Assembly (NCBI GenBank): GCA_015257125.1
Contig: JABZKU010000025.1
Span: forward strand, 1-32,647
From: Prevotellaceae bacterium
GTDB taxonomy: Bacteria; Bacteroidota; Bacteroidia; Bacteroidales; Bacteroidaceae
Direction: 5' to 3'
DNA: 32,647 nucleotides
Under the pieces are notes generated by a model. It worked only from the letters and a program-made list of their open reading frames with translations, was not told the origin of the DNA and made no database searches. The stretch's first letter is position 1. Each line of letters begins with the position of its first letter. This document shows positions 16,801 to 25,508 of the stretch, one piece after another. A program made the position numbers and the translations under genes.

Positions 16801-19800
16801 GCCGGTGCTCAATTTGGCCTTCTACCCCAACGAACGCGGCCCCTATAACCTCGATCCGTCACTGGACAGCGACGGAAAACTGCTGAATCCGGCGCAACGC
16901 TGGGGCGGTATGATGCGCCGTCTCGAGACATCGGACTTCGATGCGGCGAATGTGGAGTATGTGGAGTTCTGGATGATGGATCCATTCACGGAAATCAACG
17001 GAAAAGTGCCGACTTATACCGGCGATCTGTACTTCAACCTGGGCGAAATATCGGAAGACGTACTCAAAGACGGCCGTAAGTTCTACGAAAGTGGACTCCC
17101 GACAGACGGCGACCGCTCGCAGGTGGCGGAAACGGCGTGGGGGTTGGTACCGACACAGAATGCGGTGACTTATGCCTTCAACACGTCGAGCGATGCGCGC
17201 CGCCGACAAGACGTGGGTTACAACGGTTTGACCTCGGAAGAAGAGCGCACTTTCGGCGCTTATGCCGACTATCTCAAGACGATCCGTGCGACGGTGCGTC
17301 CGGCGGTCTACGATTCGATCGTACAAAGCCCCTCGGCCGACCAATACTCCTATTTCCGCGGTAAGCATTGGGACGACCGTCGCGCTTCGATCCTCGAACG
17401 CTACAAATATATCAACAATCCGAACGGTAACTCTGCTGCGGCCGACGGCGAAACGTACGCTTCGGCTTACAAAACCACACCGGACGTGGAGGATATCAAC
17501 CAAGACTTCACGCTCAACGAGTACGAAAAATATTATCAATATCGGGTGCGCATCGATCCGACGGCGATGCAGGTCGGACAAAACTACATTGTCGACATGC
17601 GCACGGTCAACTCGAAAACACGCGACGGCAAGTCGCCCGCCACGAAATGGTATTTGTTCCGCATTCCGCTGAGCGAATACGAACGCAAATACGGTAGTAT
17701 CAGCGACTTCTCGTCGATCCGCTTCATGCGTATGTTCATGACGGGCTTCGATCAGCCGATTGTGCTGCGTTTTGCCACGTTGAGCCTCGTACGCGGCGAG
17801 TGGCGCGACTACCGTCAGGCGCTTTATCAAAACGTGCCGGCCGCTTCGTCCGGACAGCTCGTGGTGAGCGCCGTGAACTTCGAAGAGAACAACGACAAAC
17901 AGCCGGTGAACTATGTCTTGCCCCCGGGCATTAGCCGCGCCATCGAGCCGGGACAAGACCAGGTGCTGCAAAACAACGAGCAGGCGCTCTCTCTCACCGT
18001 GAAAGAACTGGGCAGTGGCGATGCGCGTGCCGTGTATAAGAACACGCATCTCGACCTCCGTCGCTACAAGCACCTCCAACTCTTCGTGCACGCCAATGCG
18101 TTGCCGGGTGACAAGGATTTGGAAGACGGACAAGTGAGTCTGTTCCTCCGACTCGGATCGGACTACAAAAACAATTTCTACGAATACGAAATCCCGCTGG
18201 TGCTTACGCCCGAAGGTCGCTACACCGGTAGCTCGGGACGCCGTTCGGTGTGGCCGACAGATAATATGATCGACATCGATCTCGAGCAACTCACGCACGT
18301 GAAGAAAGCGCGCAACCGTCAACGTGCTTCGGGATTGGCTTCGTACAACACGATCTACAACGAATACGACCCACAACGCCCGAAGAACAAAATCAGCGTG
18401 CAGGGTAATCCCTCGTTGGGCGAAGTGCGCACGGTGATGATCGGTCTGCGCAATAACTCGCGTAGTGTGCGCAGCATCGAGGTGTGGGCGAACGAATTGC
18501 GCCTGCAAGACTTTGCCAACAAAGGCGGTTGGGCTGCACAGAGCCAACTCAATATCCAATTGGCCGACTTGGCCAATATCAATGTGTCGGGACATGCGGA
18601 AACAAACGGTTTCGGCGGTCTGGAAGAAACCGTGAGTCAGCGCAGAGACGACGATCTCTATCAATACTCGGTGACGACGAATCTCGATGCAGGTAAACTC
18701 TTGCCGGCCGAGGTGAAGTTGACCGCACCGATCTACTATTCCTATTCCAAAGAAGTGATTGTGCCGCGCTACAATCCGCTCGACACCGACATGCCGATGT
18801 CTGATGCGCTCGACGCCTTGCCGCTGCGCAGCCAGCGCGACTCGTTGCGCAACCTCACCAACCACGTGGTGACGAACAAGAACTTCTCCATTTCGGGACT
18901 GCGCTTCAACCGCACCACGCAAAGCGCGCCGATGCCGTACGACCTGGGCAACTTCACCACAAGTTTTGCCCATGCCGTACGACACACTTCGGGAACAACC
19001 ACTGCGCGCGAGATTGATATGAACTGGAAGTTCGACTTGGGCTACAATTATAGTCCCGGTACGCGCACAATCGAACCGTTCAAGCAACTCATCAAATCAC
19101 GTTCTCCGTGGTTGCGCATCGTTCGCGATTTTGGCATCAATCCTTTGCCGCAAAACCTCTCGATTTTCTCGAATCTGTCGCGACGCTATTACGAATTGCA
19201 GGAACGTGATCTCGAACAACTCGACAACAAATCGCTCCCGCTCAGTTTCGCCAGCGACTTCCTGTGGAATCGCTCGCTCCAACTCCGTTGGGATCCGACG
19301 AAACAAATCCATTTCAGTTTCATGTCGGGCACGGATGCCGAAATTCAACAACCCAATGTGGTGGTGAACAAGGAACTTTATCCCACGGAATATGCGGCTT
19401 GGAAGGATTCGGTGATGCACTCGCTGCGCGACCTCGGACGTCCGCTCAGCTATCGACAGACCGCCGACCTCTCGTGGAATGTGCCCATCAATAAGATACC
19501 CGCTTTCGACTGGGTGACGGCTGATTTCAAATACAACGCGACCTACAACTGGACGCGCGGTGTGGAAGCGGCCGACGGCAGTTCGCTCGGCAACGTCGTG
19601 AGCAACCGTAGAGAGGTGACCTTCAACTCACGCCTCAGCCTCGAAGCGCTCTATAATAAGGTGCCTTTCCTCAAAAAGGTAAACCGCAAATTCTCGACCG
19701 GCCCCACTGCCGGCAAGAAGCCTGAGGAGAAAAAGCCCTTTGAACGCGCCGTTACGCTCCGCACCGACACGGCGACCGTAGTGGTACACAACCTTTCGGC

Positions 19801-21436
19801 GAAGAAACTGCGCGTCGTGGCCATTCGTCCCGACGGTACACGCTTCCCTGTGCGCTACAAGGTGCTCGATGTAAACCGCATTGAAGTCCTCAATCGCGAC
19901 ACCCTCACGGTGAAGGTGACCGTTGTGCCGCAACGTCGCACCGAGGAATTGCCCTGGTATCGAGTGGCCGAGTACGGTAGCCGCGCATTGATGATGGTGC
20001 GCAATGTCAATTTCGCCTACCGCGCCTCGTCGAGCCTCAACCTCCCCGGCTTTATGCCCAATGTGGGCGATGCCTTCGGACAAGCTCGTCCCGGCGGAAT
20101 GCTTGCGCCCGGATTGGACTTTGCCTTTGCCACCATCGGCGGCGAAGCTTATGTACACCGTGCGGCCGACCGCGGATGGTTGATGCAGTCGGATAGTATC
20201 ATCACCCCCGCTGTGACCTCCAGCACGGAGGACTTGCAAATTCGCGCGGTCGTAGAACCTTTCCGCGACTTCAAGATCAACCTCAGTTTCTCGCGCAATC
20301 TCAACCGCTCGAAGTCCATACAATATATGTATGCCGGCATGCCGACACTGCAAAACGGTTCGTTTACGATGACCACTTGGTCGCTCGGTACAGCCTTCGC
20401 CTCCTTCGGCGGCCCGGACAACGGGTATGCCAGCAGCTCGTTCCGCCGCTTCACGCAACTGCTCGATGAATACCGCACACGCGTGGAACAGCGCTACACC
20501 GGCGCCACCTATCCGGTGGGCATGGGCACATGGAGCGGCAAAGCCTACGATCCGGCGAATGGCGGAGTGGACAAATACTCGAGTTCCGTCATGATTCCCG
20601 CCTTCCTCGACACCTACACGTCTTCGGGTGGCAATCTCGATCTCTTCCCCGCCGTGAGTCGCCTGCTCCCGAGCTGGACGCTCCAATATGCCGGTCTGGC
20701 GCAACTGCCCTCTTTCAAGCGTTGGTTCAAATCTTTCAACCTCAACCACGCCTACAAGAGTCTGTACAGCGTCGGTTCGTACGGAACTTTCCAATCGTTC
20801 CGCGAAATGGCCGATGGCTTCGGCTTCGTCACTGCCGTGGAGAACGGTTTACCCACGCCCTCTTCGCGTTACGACATTTCGACCGCCACCATCAACGAAA
20901 CCTTCTCGCCGCTGCTCGGTTTGGACATGACCTTCCACAACGATCTCACGGCGCGCGTGGAGATGCGTCGCACCCGGGTGCTCACACTCTCGATGACCTC
21001 GCAACTGCTCACCGAGACGCACTCGAACGATGTCGTTCTCGGCTTCGGTTATCGCGTTGCGGACTTCAAAGGCTTCACCCGTGCATCGCGTGTCAAGCGC
21101 ACCGTGCGCTCGCGCAACCGACGCGGTGCGCAAGAAGAGGCGCCGGCCACGCCCACCCTCACCGACGGCACGCCGCATGCCCTCAACCTTCGTCTTGACA
21201 TCTCGTTCCGTTCGCAAAGTGCTTTGCAGCGCAACCTCCTCACCCAGCTGTCACAAGCCACGAGTGGAAACCGCGCACTGCAAATCTCCCTCTCTGCAGA
21301 CTACGAAGTGTCGAAATTCCTCACCGTCTCGGCCTACTACGATCGACAGAGCAATCAACCCTTGCTCACCTCGTCAGCTTATCCCTCGACGATGCAGGAT
21401 TTCGGAATCAATCTCAAATTCCAACTCACGCGTTGA
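13880..21436 (+). CDS. sprA: SprA/Sov, translocon of the type IX secretion system
   Basis: 2518-residue outer-membrane protein. In Flavobacterium SprA is a very large beta barrel that passes folded type IX cargo across the outer membrane; Sov is the Porphyromonas gingivalis equivalent. An N-terminal hydrophobic segment (about 10-27) acts as a signal peptide, followed by a low-complexity linker (about 30-90) with an acidic stretch ADEEDDEEPN. Recognisable SprA features include GTYKYGTRLGGQWLYVPFYM and the repeated SprA N-terminal domains. The protein closes with SAYPSTMQDFGINLKFQLTR, an aromatic/polar barrel strand. The length is close to known SprA and Sov. ATG 13880 was chosen over GTG 13874. 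The gene is co-directional with ruvA (16-base gap) and ends at a strong terminator. Partner proteins such as PorV are not in this window. Confidence 0.95.
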   Translation: MTFSALFRRLLPIVFLGTVALSVLALHEGARPSASGDAPSETPAPQRPNGRKNRAAQTTAKTTAPTQRAASNDTTQTADEEDDEEPNATTAPLRSTRSETVMPFVVRPTVSTRGILPLHSGDMKNPENLETGLFYDETTGTYKYGTRLGGQWLYVPFYMAGDEVRRMGIEQSMRDYFRRRNNEEFQARGKDKFDFSDMQFSLGPAEKIFGPGGVRVRTQGSAELKIGATHRFTDNPSLAERNRSVFGFDFDEKVNLSLNGKVGDKVNMDFNYNTDATFNFDTQQLKLRYEGKEDEIVKLIEAGNVSMGANSSLIRGAQSLFGVRADMQFGRLKLRTMVAQKKSAAQSVNSRGGVQLNDFEFSAADYDENRHFFLAHYFRDHYDGWMTQLPNVLSGVKINRIELWVTNTSAATDNTRNLVALTDLGETKRIKNNRWTAQSATAVPANAANDEYATLTGTMPAVRDITQTGTLLDGIGLTGGDDYEKIESARLLSASEYRLNADLGYISLRTALQPDQVLAVAFEYTYKGENYQVGEFSTDLKDNTRSLLVKALKNTANTPRQGNWALMMRNVYSLGATDVQRERFSLDVKYLSDTTGVYLSYLPLPTMKDKRLLSVMGLDRLDNNARRVPNGYFDFVEGYTVDAASGRVFFPVVEPFGRHLAKEIGDTALARRFAYTELYDSTHTVAKQIAEHNKFRISGKFKATKSDEIQLNTTGIPQGSVVVRAGGQLLTEGTDYTVDYNAGTVKILNKSILDAGTPVSCSVESNADYGMQRKTMFGLDFQYDFSKQLQVGGTLMHLGEQPLTSKVAMGSEPLNNTIWGLNMAWKTQSQWLTNLVNRLPFVHTTAPSNINFTAEFAQLIAGRNTGAQGNASYLDDFENAKTDIDISMPQQWTIASTPSMFAESQLTNNVRYGYNRALLAWYVIDPLFTRRSSSLTPGYIKNDLQQLSDPRVREIYASDLYPNKSLNYKDAATLPVLNLAFYPNERGPYNLDPSLDSDGKLLNPAQRWGGMMRRLETSDFDAANVEYVEFWMMDPFTEINGKVPTYTGDLYFNLGEISEDVLKDGRKFYESGLPTDGDRSQVAETAWGLVPTQNAVTYAFNTSSDARRRQDVGYNGLTSEEERTFGAYADYLKTIRATVRPAVYDSIVQSPSADQYSYFRGKHWDDRRASILERYKYINNPNGNSAAADGETYASAYKTTPDVEDINQDFTLNEYEKYYQYRVRIDPTAMQVGQNYIVDMRTVNSKTRDGKSPATKWYLFRIPLSEYERKYGSISDFSSIRFMRMFMTGFDQPIVLRFATLSLVRGEWRDYRQALYQNVPAASSGQLVVSAVNFEENNDKQPVNYVLPPGISRAIEPGQDQVLQNNEQALSLTVKELGSGDARAVYKNTHLDLRRYKHLQLFVHANALPGDKDLEDGQVSLFLRLGSDYKNNFYEYEIPLVLTPEGRYTGSSGRRSVWPTDNMIDIDLEQLTHVKKARNRQRASGLASYNTIYNEYDPQRPKNKISVQGNPSLGEVRTVMIGLRNNSRSVRSIEVWANELRLQDFANKGGWAAQSQLNIQLADLANINVSGHAETNGFGGLEETVSQRRDDDLYQYSVTTNLDAGKLLPAEVKLTAPIYYSYSKEVIVPRYNPLDTDMPMSDALDALPLRSQRDSLRNLTNHVVTNKNFSISGLRFNRTTQSAPMPYDLGNFTTSFAHAVRHTSGTTTAREIDMNWKFDLGYNYSPGTRTIEPFKQLIKSRSPWLRIVRDFGINPLPQNLSIFSNLSRRYYELQERDLEQLDNKSLPLSFASDFLWNRSLQLRWDPTKQIHFSFMSGTDAEIQQPNVVVNKELYPTEYAAWKDSVMHSLRDLGRPLSYRQTADLSWNVPINKIPAFDWVTADFKYNATYNWTRGVEAADGSSLGNVVSNRREVTFNSRLSLEALYNKVPFLKKVNRKFSTGPTAGKKPEEKKPFERAVTLRTDTATVVVHNLSAKKLRVVAIRPDGTRFPVRYKVLDVNRIEVLNRDTLTVKVTVVPQRRTEELPWYRVAEYGSRALMMVRNVNFAYRASSSLNLPGFMPNVGDAFGQARPGGMLAPGLDFAFATIGGEAYVHRAADRGWLMQSDSIITPAVTSSTEDLQIRAVVEPFRDFKINLSFSRNLNRSKSIQYMYAGMPTLQNGSFTMTTWSLGTAFASFGGPDNGYASSSFRRFTQLLDEYRTRVEQRYTGATYPVGMGTWSGKAYDPANGGVDKYSSSVMIPAFLDTYTSSGGNLDLFPAVSRLLPSWTLQYAGLAQLPSFKRWFKSFNLNHAYKSLYSVGSYGTFQSFREMADGFGFVTAVENGLPTPSSRYDISTATINETFSPLLGLDMTFHNDLTARVEMRRTRVLTLSMTSQLLTETHSNDVVLGFGYRVADFKGFTRASRVKRTVRSRNRRGAQEEAPATPTLTDGTPHALNLRLDISFRSQSALQRNLLTQLSQATSGNRALQISLSADYEVSKFLTVSAYYDRQSNQPLLTSSAYPSTMQDFGINLKFQLTR

Positions 21437-21463
21437 GGACGGCTGCAGACAGCAATCCACACA

Positions 21464-21514
21464 AAGAGCGACGCTCGGACAGATCAAATAATGATCAGTC
21501 CGAGCGTCGCTCTT
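21464..21514. terminator. Two-way terminator between sprA and the DAGK-like gene
   Basis: A 23-bp stem with one mismatch (21464-21486 with 21492-21514) and a 5-base loop lies between converging genes. The plus-strand tail is ATTTTATTC; the minus-strand tail is TTTGTG. It probably ends sprA from the left and the metY-miaA operon from the right. Confidence 0.8.
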
Positions 21515-21541
21515 ATTTTATTCGTAGGCGCGAAAGGGGAA

Positions 21542-22486
21542 TCAGCCTTCGGGGATCAAAAAAGTTTGTGCTTCATGCAGTACTTGCAGTTCGATCGCTT
21601 GAACACGGTGACGAATCGGTCGACTGTCGATGGTGATTGTCCCTTGTCCCACTTTGGAAAAGGTCACTTGCGGCGTGCGCCAGACGCTGATGCCGTTTTG
21701 CGAAAGAAAGCGCCCGCGAATCAGTAACCACAGGCCGGCAAAGGCCTGCAACAAGCGTGGTCTGCAAACGGCCGAGATATCAAACATGCCATTGTAGGGC
21801 ACAGCCGAAGGCGTTTGCCCGTAGCCGGTACAAGAACCCACGCAAAGCGTAGTAACTCGCTGTTCAAACACTTCGCCGCCGATGGAGAAACGCACCTGCG
21901 CCGAGTGGCGCTGCCACAAAAGCATCAACGCGCTGCTCAATTCGCGCAACAATCCCAAACCACACCAAAAGCGTTGGTTGCGACGACGCAATTTCACGAT
22001 GGCGGCTGCCAATCCCAAGTTCACACAGTTCAGGAAGTAACGCGTTTCCTCCTTCCCTTTGTGCAATTTGAGGTGCGCTTCGCCCACATCTACTTTGCGT
22101 ACACGACCGCGCAACAAGCGATCGACACACGCCTCGGGATCCGATTCGTTCAGTCCCCAAAAGTGGGCAAAACCGTTGATCAGTCCATTCGGAATAACTG
22201 CCAGGGTCGGACGCTGCGCCGCATCGGGCACGGCGGCCATCAGCCCGTTGAGCGCACTGTTGAGCGCGGCATCCCCCCCCACCACCACAATCAAGCGATA
22301 GCCGTTGGCGGCCATCATCGCCGCCAGGCGTTCGATACTGCCGGGACCTTCGCTCTGCACGAAATCGTAAGGCTGCTTTGCCGCTTGCAAACGCGATTGA
22401 ATGCGCGCCCAGCGTCGGCGAGAACGGCAGCTACCTTCTTGAGGACAATAGAGAATTCCCCAACGTGATGTGTTTGGTGTCTGCAT
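21542..22486 (-). CDS. DAGK-like protein with an altered active-site loop
   Basis: 314 residues with the overall plan of the diacylglycerol kinase catalytic family: RLIVVVGGDAALNSALNGLM (64-83) and LAVIPNGLINGFAHFWGL (95-112) align with the family's GGDGT...NG and IPxGTGND segments. The usual GGDGT is GGDAA here, and the GTGN glycine loop reads GLING. The changes touch the nucleotide-binding loops, so it may have different specificity or be a non-catalytic relative. The other lipid kinase in this window (7568-8590) keeps both motifs. It is the last gene of the metY-miaA operon, 33 bases after miaA. I have an impression that similar variants sit next to miaA in other Bacteroidales, which would argue against simple decay; not checked. 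Confidence 0.7.
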   Translation of the reverse strand: MQTPNTSRWGILYCPQEGSCRSRRRWARIQSRLQAAKQPYDFVQSEGPGSIERLAAMMAANGYRLIVVVGGDAALNSALNGLMAAVPDAAQRPTLAVIPNGLINGFAHFWGLNESDPEACVDRLLRGRVRKVDVGEAHLKLHKGKEETRYFLNCVNLGLAAAIVKLRRRNQRFWCGLGLLRELSSALMLLWQRHSAQVRFSIGGEVFEQRVTTLCVGSCTGYGQTPSAVPYNGMFDISAVCRPRLLQAFAGLWLLIRGRFLSQNGISVWRTPQVTFSKVGQGTITIDSRPIRHRVQAIELQVLHEAQTFLIPEG

Positions 22487-22519
22487 GCTGATCAGTATTA
22501 AGAGGCGATTAGGCGGCCG

Positions 22520-23476
22520 TCATTGCGCAAAATCCAGCACTTCGCTCAGTTGGCGCAGTTGTGCTTCGAAAGGCGCTGTCGCATCAATCCAATGAATCGG
22601 ACAACCACGGCGCTCCATGCCGCGAAACCAGGTCATTTGTCGTTTGGCAAACTGGTGAATGGCGGTTTCGAGCTGCGCATGCATCTCATCATACGACAAT
22701 TCGCCGATGAGGTGCAGCGTGACGAATTTGTATTCCAGCCCGTAGTAGATTAAATCTTCGGGCGCAATCCCCTCATCGAGGAGCGCTTGCACTTCATCGA
22801 GCATACCCGCTTCGAGACGTTGCTTCAAACGCGTGCTGATGCGCTCGCGGCGCGTCTCGCGGTCGATGGACAAGCCGATATTGAAAGCCTTCATCTGCGG
22901 AAAATCCCGATGACCGGCCTCGCGCGTAAGGTTATAGGTTTCGATCTCGATGGCACGAATCGCCCGCTTGCACGAATCCACGTCGGTGGTGTTGTGCATG
23001 GTCGAACCGGAACGCGCCTTCAAGGCCGCCAACTCAGCCGTGAGTTCCGCCAACGTCCGCCCCTCGAGTGAGGAGCGGAGCGCCGGATTCTGCGGAACGT
23101 GACTGATGTTGTAATTGCGCACCACACTCTCCACATACAACCCCGTACCGCCGCACACCACCGTGCGTTTGCCGCGACGGCGGATATCCTCAAAGGCTTC
23201 GAGGAAATCGTGCTGATAGCGATAAAGGTTATATTTCGTGCCGGGTTCGACGATGTCGATCAAGTGATGAGCCACCGGACGCCCCTCGACGCAATATTCG
23301 CCAAGGTCCTTGCCCGTGCCCAGATCCATGCGCCGATACACCTGACGGGAGTCGGCACTGATGATCTCTGCCCCAATATGGTCAGCAAGCGCCACGGCAA
23401 AAGAGGTTTTGCCGCAGGCCGTGGGGCCGACCACCGTCACAAAATCGAAATCCGAAAGAGGAGGAAGTGTTGACAT
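22520..23476 (-). CDS. miaA: tRNA dimethylallyltransferase (MiaA, short Bacteroidota type)
   Basis: 318-residue enzyme that adds a dimethylallyl group to A37 of tRNAs reading codons that begin with U. It shows the P-loop GPTACGKT (17-24), ISADSRQVYRRMDLGTGKD (about 39-57) and the later CGGTGLYVESVVRNY (about 108-122). The GTGKDLGEY version of the second motif and the compact length resemble the second MiaA paralogue (MiaA2) of Bacteroides more than the classical enzyme. It is in an apparent operon, 29 bases after metY and 33 bases before the DAGK-like gene. Confidence 0.93.
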   Translation of the reverse strand: MSTLPPLSDFDFVTVVGPTACGKTSFAVALADHIGAEIISADSRQVYRRMDLGTGKDLGEYCVEGRPVAHHLIDIVEPGTKYNLYRYQHDFLEAFEDIRRRGKRTVVCGGTGLYVESVVRNYNISHVPQNPALRSSLEGRTLAELTAELAALKARSGSTMHNTTDVDSCKRAIRAIEIETYNLTREAGHRDFPQMKAFNIGLSIDRETRRERISTRLKQRLEAGMLDEVQALLDEGIAPEDLIYYGLEYKFVTLHLIGELSYDEMHAQLETAIHQFAKRQMTWFRGMERRGCPIHWIDATAPFEAQLRQLSEVLDFAQ

Positions 23477-23505
23477 GAAAAGTGTTGTACGATGAGTTGT
23501 TGTCG

Positions 23506-24798
23506 TTATTGTGCCGTCTCGTCAAGAGCTTGGCGCAGATCGGCCACCAAATCCTCGGCCGACTCGATACCTAAGCTCAAACGCATGAGATCGGGTGCAA
23601 TGCCGGCTGCGCGCAGCTGTTCGTCGCTGAGCTGACGGTGCGTGTGACTCGCCGGGTGCAAGATGCAGCTCTTGGCGTCTGCCACGTGGGTCACAATGCT
23701 GATGAGTTTCAAGCGATCCATGAAGCGCACGGTCTCTTCGCGCGTGCCTTTCAGGCCGAAAGCCAAGACACCGCAACCGCCATTCGGCAAATACTTCTTT
23801 GCCAACGCTGCATCCACGCCATCGGGGTTGTCGGCATACTGCACCCAGGCCACGCGCGGGTGCGCTTTGAGGAAGTCGGCCACCACATGGGCGTTTTCCA
23901 CGTGACGACGCATACGCAAGTGGAGCGTTTCCAGTCCGTTGTTGAGCAAGAATGCGTTTTGCGGACTCTGGCAGCTGCCCAAATCGCGCATGAGTTGTGC
24001 CACGGCCTTCACGAGGTAGCCCGCCGCACCGAAGGCTTCGGCATAAACCAAGCCGTGATAGCTTTCGTCGGGCGTGCAAAGACCGGGGTATTTGTCGGCA
24101 TGCGCCATCCAATCGAACTTGCCGCTGTCGACGATACAGCCACCGACTGCCGTGGCTTGGCCGTCCATGTATTTAGTGGTGGAGTGAATCACAATGTCTG
24201 CTCCCCATTCGATGGGGCGGCAGTTGACGGGTGTGGCGAAGGTGTTGTCGATGATCAAGGGGACACCCTGCTCATGTGCCACACGAGCGAAGCGCTCGAT
24301 GTCGCAAACGCGTCCGCCGGGGTTCGAAATCGATTCGCTGAACACCAATTTGGTGTTGGGGCGGAAGGCAGCGCGCAGTTCTTCGTCGCTCGCATCGAGA
24401 TCGACCAGCGTGCACTCGATACCCATTTTTTTCATCGTCACGACAAATAGGTTGAACGTACCGCCGTAGATGCCATTGGTGGCGATGAAGTGGTCGCCGC
24501 ATTCGCAGATGTTGAACACCGAATAGAAGCTTGCCGCCTGACCGCTCGAGGTGAGCATCGCCGCCACACCGCCTTCGAGCGCAGCGATCTTGGCCGCGGC
24601 CGTGTCGCAAGTGGGGTTTTGCAAACGAGAATAGAAATAGCCCGATTCTTTCAGGTCGAAGAGTCGGCCCATCTGCTCAGTACTCTCATACTTGAAGGTC
24701 GTACTTTGGTAAATGGGCAGTTGGCGCGGTTCTCCGTTCTTCGGAGTCCAGCCGGCTTGCACACACTGGGTGTCGATTGATAGTTTGTTTTGTTCCAT
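23506..24798 (-). CDS. metY: O-acetylhomoserine sulfhydrylase (MetY type)
   Basis: 430-residue PLP enzyme of the Cys/Met metabolism family, expected to make homocysteine (or methionine) from O-acetylhomoserine and sulfide (or methanethiol). Visible: SRLQNPTCDTAAAKIAALEG (57-76), GIYGGT with Tyr111, DNTFATP with Asp184 binding the cofactor ring nitrogen, and the PLP lysine Lys209 in HSTTKYMDGQ. The length and the long N-terminal block favour MetY over the shorter methionine gamma-lyase, though activity cannot be proven. The start was set at ATG 24798: the frame extends 45 codons upstream, but that extension crosses the promoter element at 24831-24838. First gene of a minus-strand operon with miaA and a DAGK-like gene. 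Confidence 0.9.
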   Translation of the reverse strand: MEQNKLSIDTQCVQAGWTPKNGEPRQLPIYQSTTFKYESTEQMGRLFDLKESGYFYSRLQNPTCDTAAAKIAALEGGVAAMLTSSGQAASFYSVFNICECGDHFIATNGIYGGTFNLFVVTMKKMGIECTLVDLDASDEELRAAFRPNTKLVFSESISNPGGRVCDIERFARVAHEQGVPLIIDNTFATPVNCRPIEWGADIVIHSTTKYMDGQATAVGGCIVDSGKFDWMAHADKYPGLCTPDESYHGLVYAEAFGAAGYLVKAVAQLMRDLGSCQSPQNAFLLNNGLETLHLRMRRHVENAHVVADFLKAHPRVAWVQYADNPDGVDAALAKKYLPNGGCGVLAFGLKGTREETVRFMDRLKLISIVTHVADAKSCILHPASHTHRQLSDEQLRAAGIAPDLMRLSLGIESAEDLVADLRQALDETAQ

Positions 24799-24830
24799 GT
24801 GAGAATGTGTTGTTGATATTGTATCAAAAA

Positions 24831-24838
24831 CAAATATA
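24831..24838 (-). promoter_or_regulatory. -7 element of the metY operon promoter
   Basis: The minus strand reads TATATTTG, a full match to TAnnTTTG, 32 bases before the metY start. No TTG at the usual 19-21 base distance; the nearest is about 16 bases upstream. Confidence 0.45.
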
Positions 24839-24919
24839 CAAGATTCACCCAAAACAACCACCTGTCGCGAGCGAAAAAAAAGCGGAGTGGAAGAAATGTC
24901 GCATTTTTTCGGGAGAAAA

Positions 24920-24951
24920 TTTGGTCGTAACAAAAAAATGCCCTACTTTTG
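24920..24951 (+). promoter_or_regulatory. Promoter of the tRNA gene (Bacteroidota type)
   Basis: TTTG (24920-24923), 20 bases, then TACTTTTG (24944-24951): both elements and spacing match the consensus. The transcript should begin near 24958, about 30 bases before the mature tRNA. Confidence 0.8.
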
Positions 24952-24988
24952 CACTCGCAAACGAGGAACAACGCAGCGTTGCTCACTC

Positions 24989-25062
24989 GGCGAGGTAGCT
25001 CAGCTGGTTAGAGCGCAGGATTCATAATCCTGAGGTCCCGGGTTCAATCCCCGGCCTCGCTA
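24989..25062 (+). tRNA. tRNA with anticodon CAT (elongator Met most likely)
   Basis: 74-base cloverleaf. Acceptor stem GGCGAGG pairs with CCTCGCT (first pair G-U); D arm GCTC/GAGC; anticodon stem CAGGA/TCCTG around loop TTCATAA with CAT at 25023-25025; T arm CCGGG-TTCAATC-CCCGG; discriminator A at 25062; CCA not encoded. The anticodon stem lacks the three G-C pairs of an initiator tRNA, so it is elongator Met, or tRNA-Ile2 if the C is changed to lysidine. It has its own promoter and terminator. No duplicated 3' end was seen that would mark an integration site. Confidence 0.95.
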
Positions 25063-25068
25063 CAAAGC

Positions 25069-25107
25069 AAAAGGATCGATTCTACTTTGAATCGATCCTT
25101 TTTTTGT
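25069..25107 (+). terminator. Rho-independent terminator of the tRNA gene
   Basis: A 14-bp stem (25069-25082 with 25089-25102) with loop TACTTT is followed by a long T tract. It starts 7 bases after the tRNA. Confidence 0.92.
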
Positions 25108-25398
25108 TTTTCCATCTTCGCGCCCTTCTTCTCCTTGCTCGCCCACTTTCTTGCGCCGAAACTCCGCACGGCTTATACCGCACCGTAGGCTTCTCCACAA
25201 CCCACTGCCGAGTGGGCGAGAAAACTCCACTGCTTTTTCAATAAACCGAACTGCTTTCGTCACAAAGTGGACAGCTTTTCTGAACTACACGACGCCTTTG
25301 CGCGCCAACAGGCGCAAGTAAGCGTTTTCGCGTCCGTTCTTTCGCAGCCCCAAGGGGCAACTTCTTTTTGCGACAACACTTCGTTTACCGGCAAAAAG
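25108..25398. other. Gene-free stretch between the tRNA and glycosyltransferase terminators
   Basis: No gene seen. It contains a 10-bp inverted repeat, CTCGCCCACT (25138-25147) and AGTGGGCGAG (25211-25220); the right arm can also pair locally with CCCACT (25201-25206), so two folds compete. No other structure noted. Confidence 0.5.
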
Positions 25399-25468
25399 AA
25401 AAGCCTTCACTCCCAAATCCTCATCCCACGATCAAAAGTGGAACACAGATTTTGGAGTGAAGGCTTTT
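25399..25468 (-). terminator. Terminator of the RNA methyltransferase / glycosyltransferase operon
   Basis: A 15-bp perfect stem (25399-25413 with 25454-25468), one mismatch, then 5 more pairs (25415-25419 with 25448-25452) and a 28-base loop. On the minus strand it is followed by CTTTTTGCC; the plus side is also T-rich. It lies 40 bases past the glycosyltransferase stop. Confidence 0.8.
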
Positions 25469-25508
25469 TCTAAAACCCTACCGGGCAAAACTTCGCTCGC
25501 GTTGCGAC

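Noticed and set aside
16859..19087. A 742-codon open frame on the strand opposite sprA
   Set aside because: Its codons are the reverse complement of sprA's GC-rich codons, the product is Arg/His/Val-rich without domains, and sprA on the other strand is certain. Long antisense frames are common in such DNA.
24989..25102. tRNA gene as an integration site for a mobile element
   Set aside because: No copy of the tRNA 3' end and no integrase were found nearby; the tRNA is followed directly by its own terminator.
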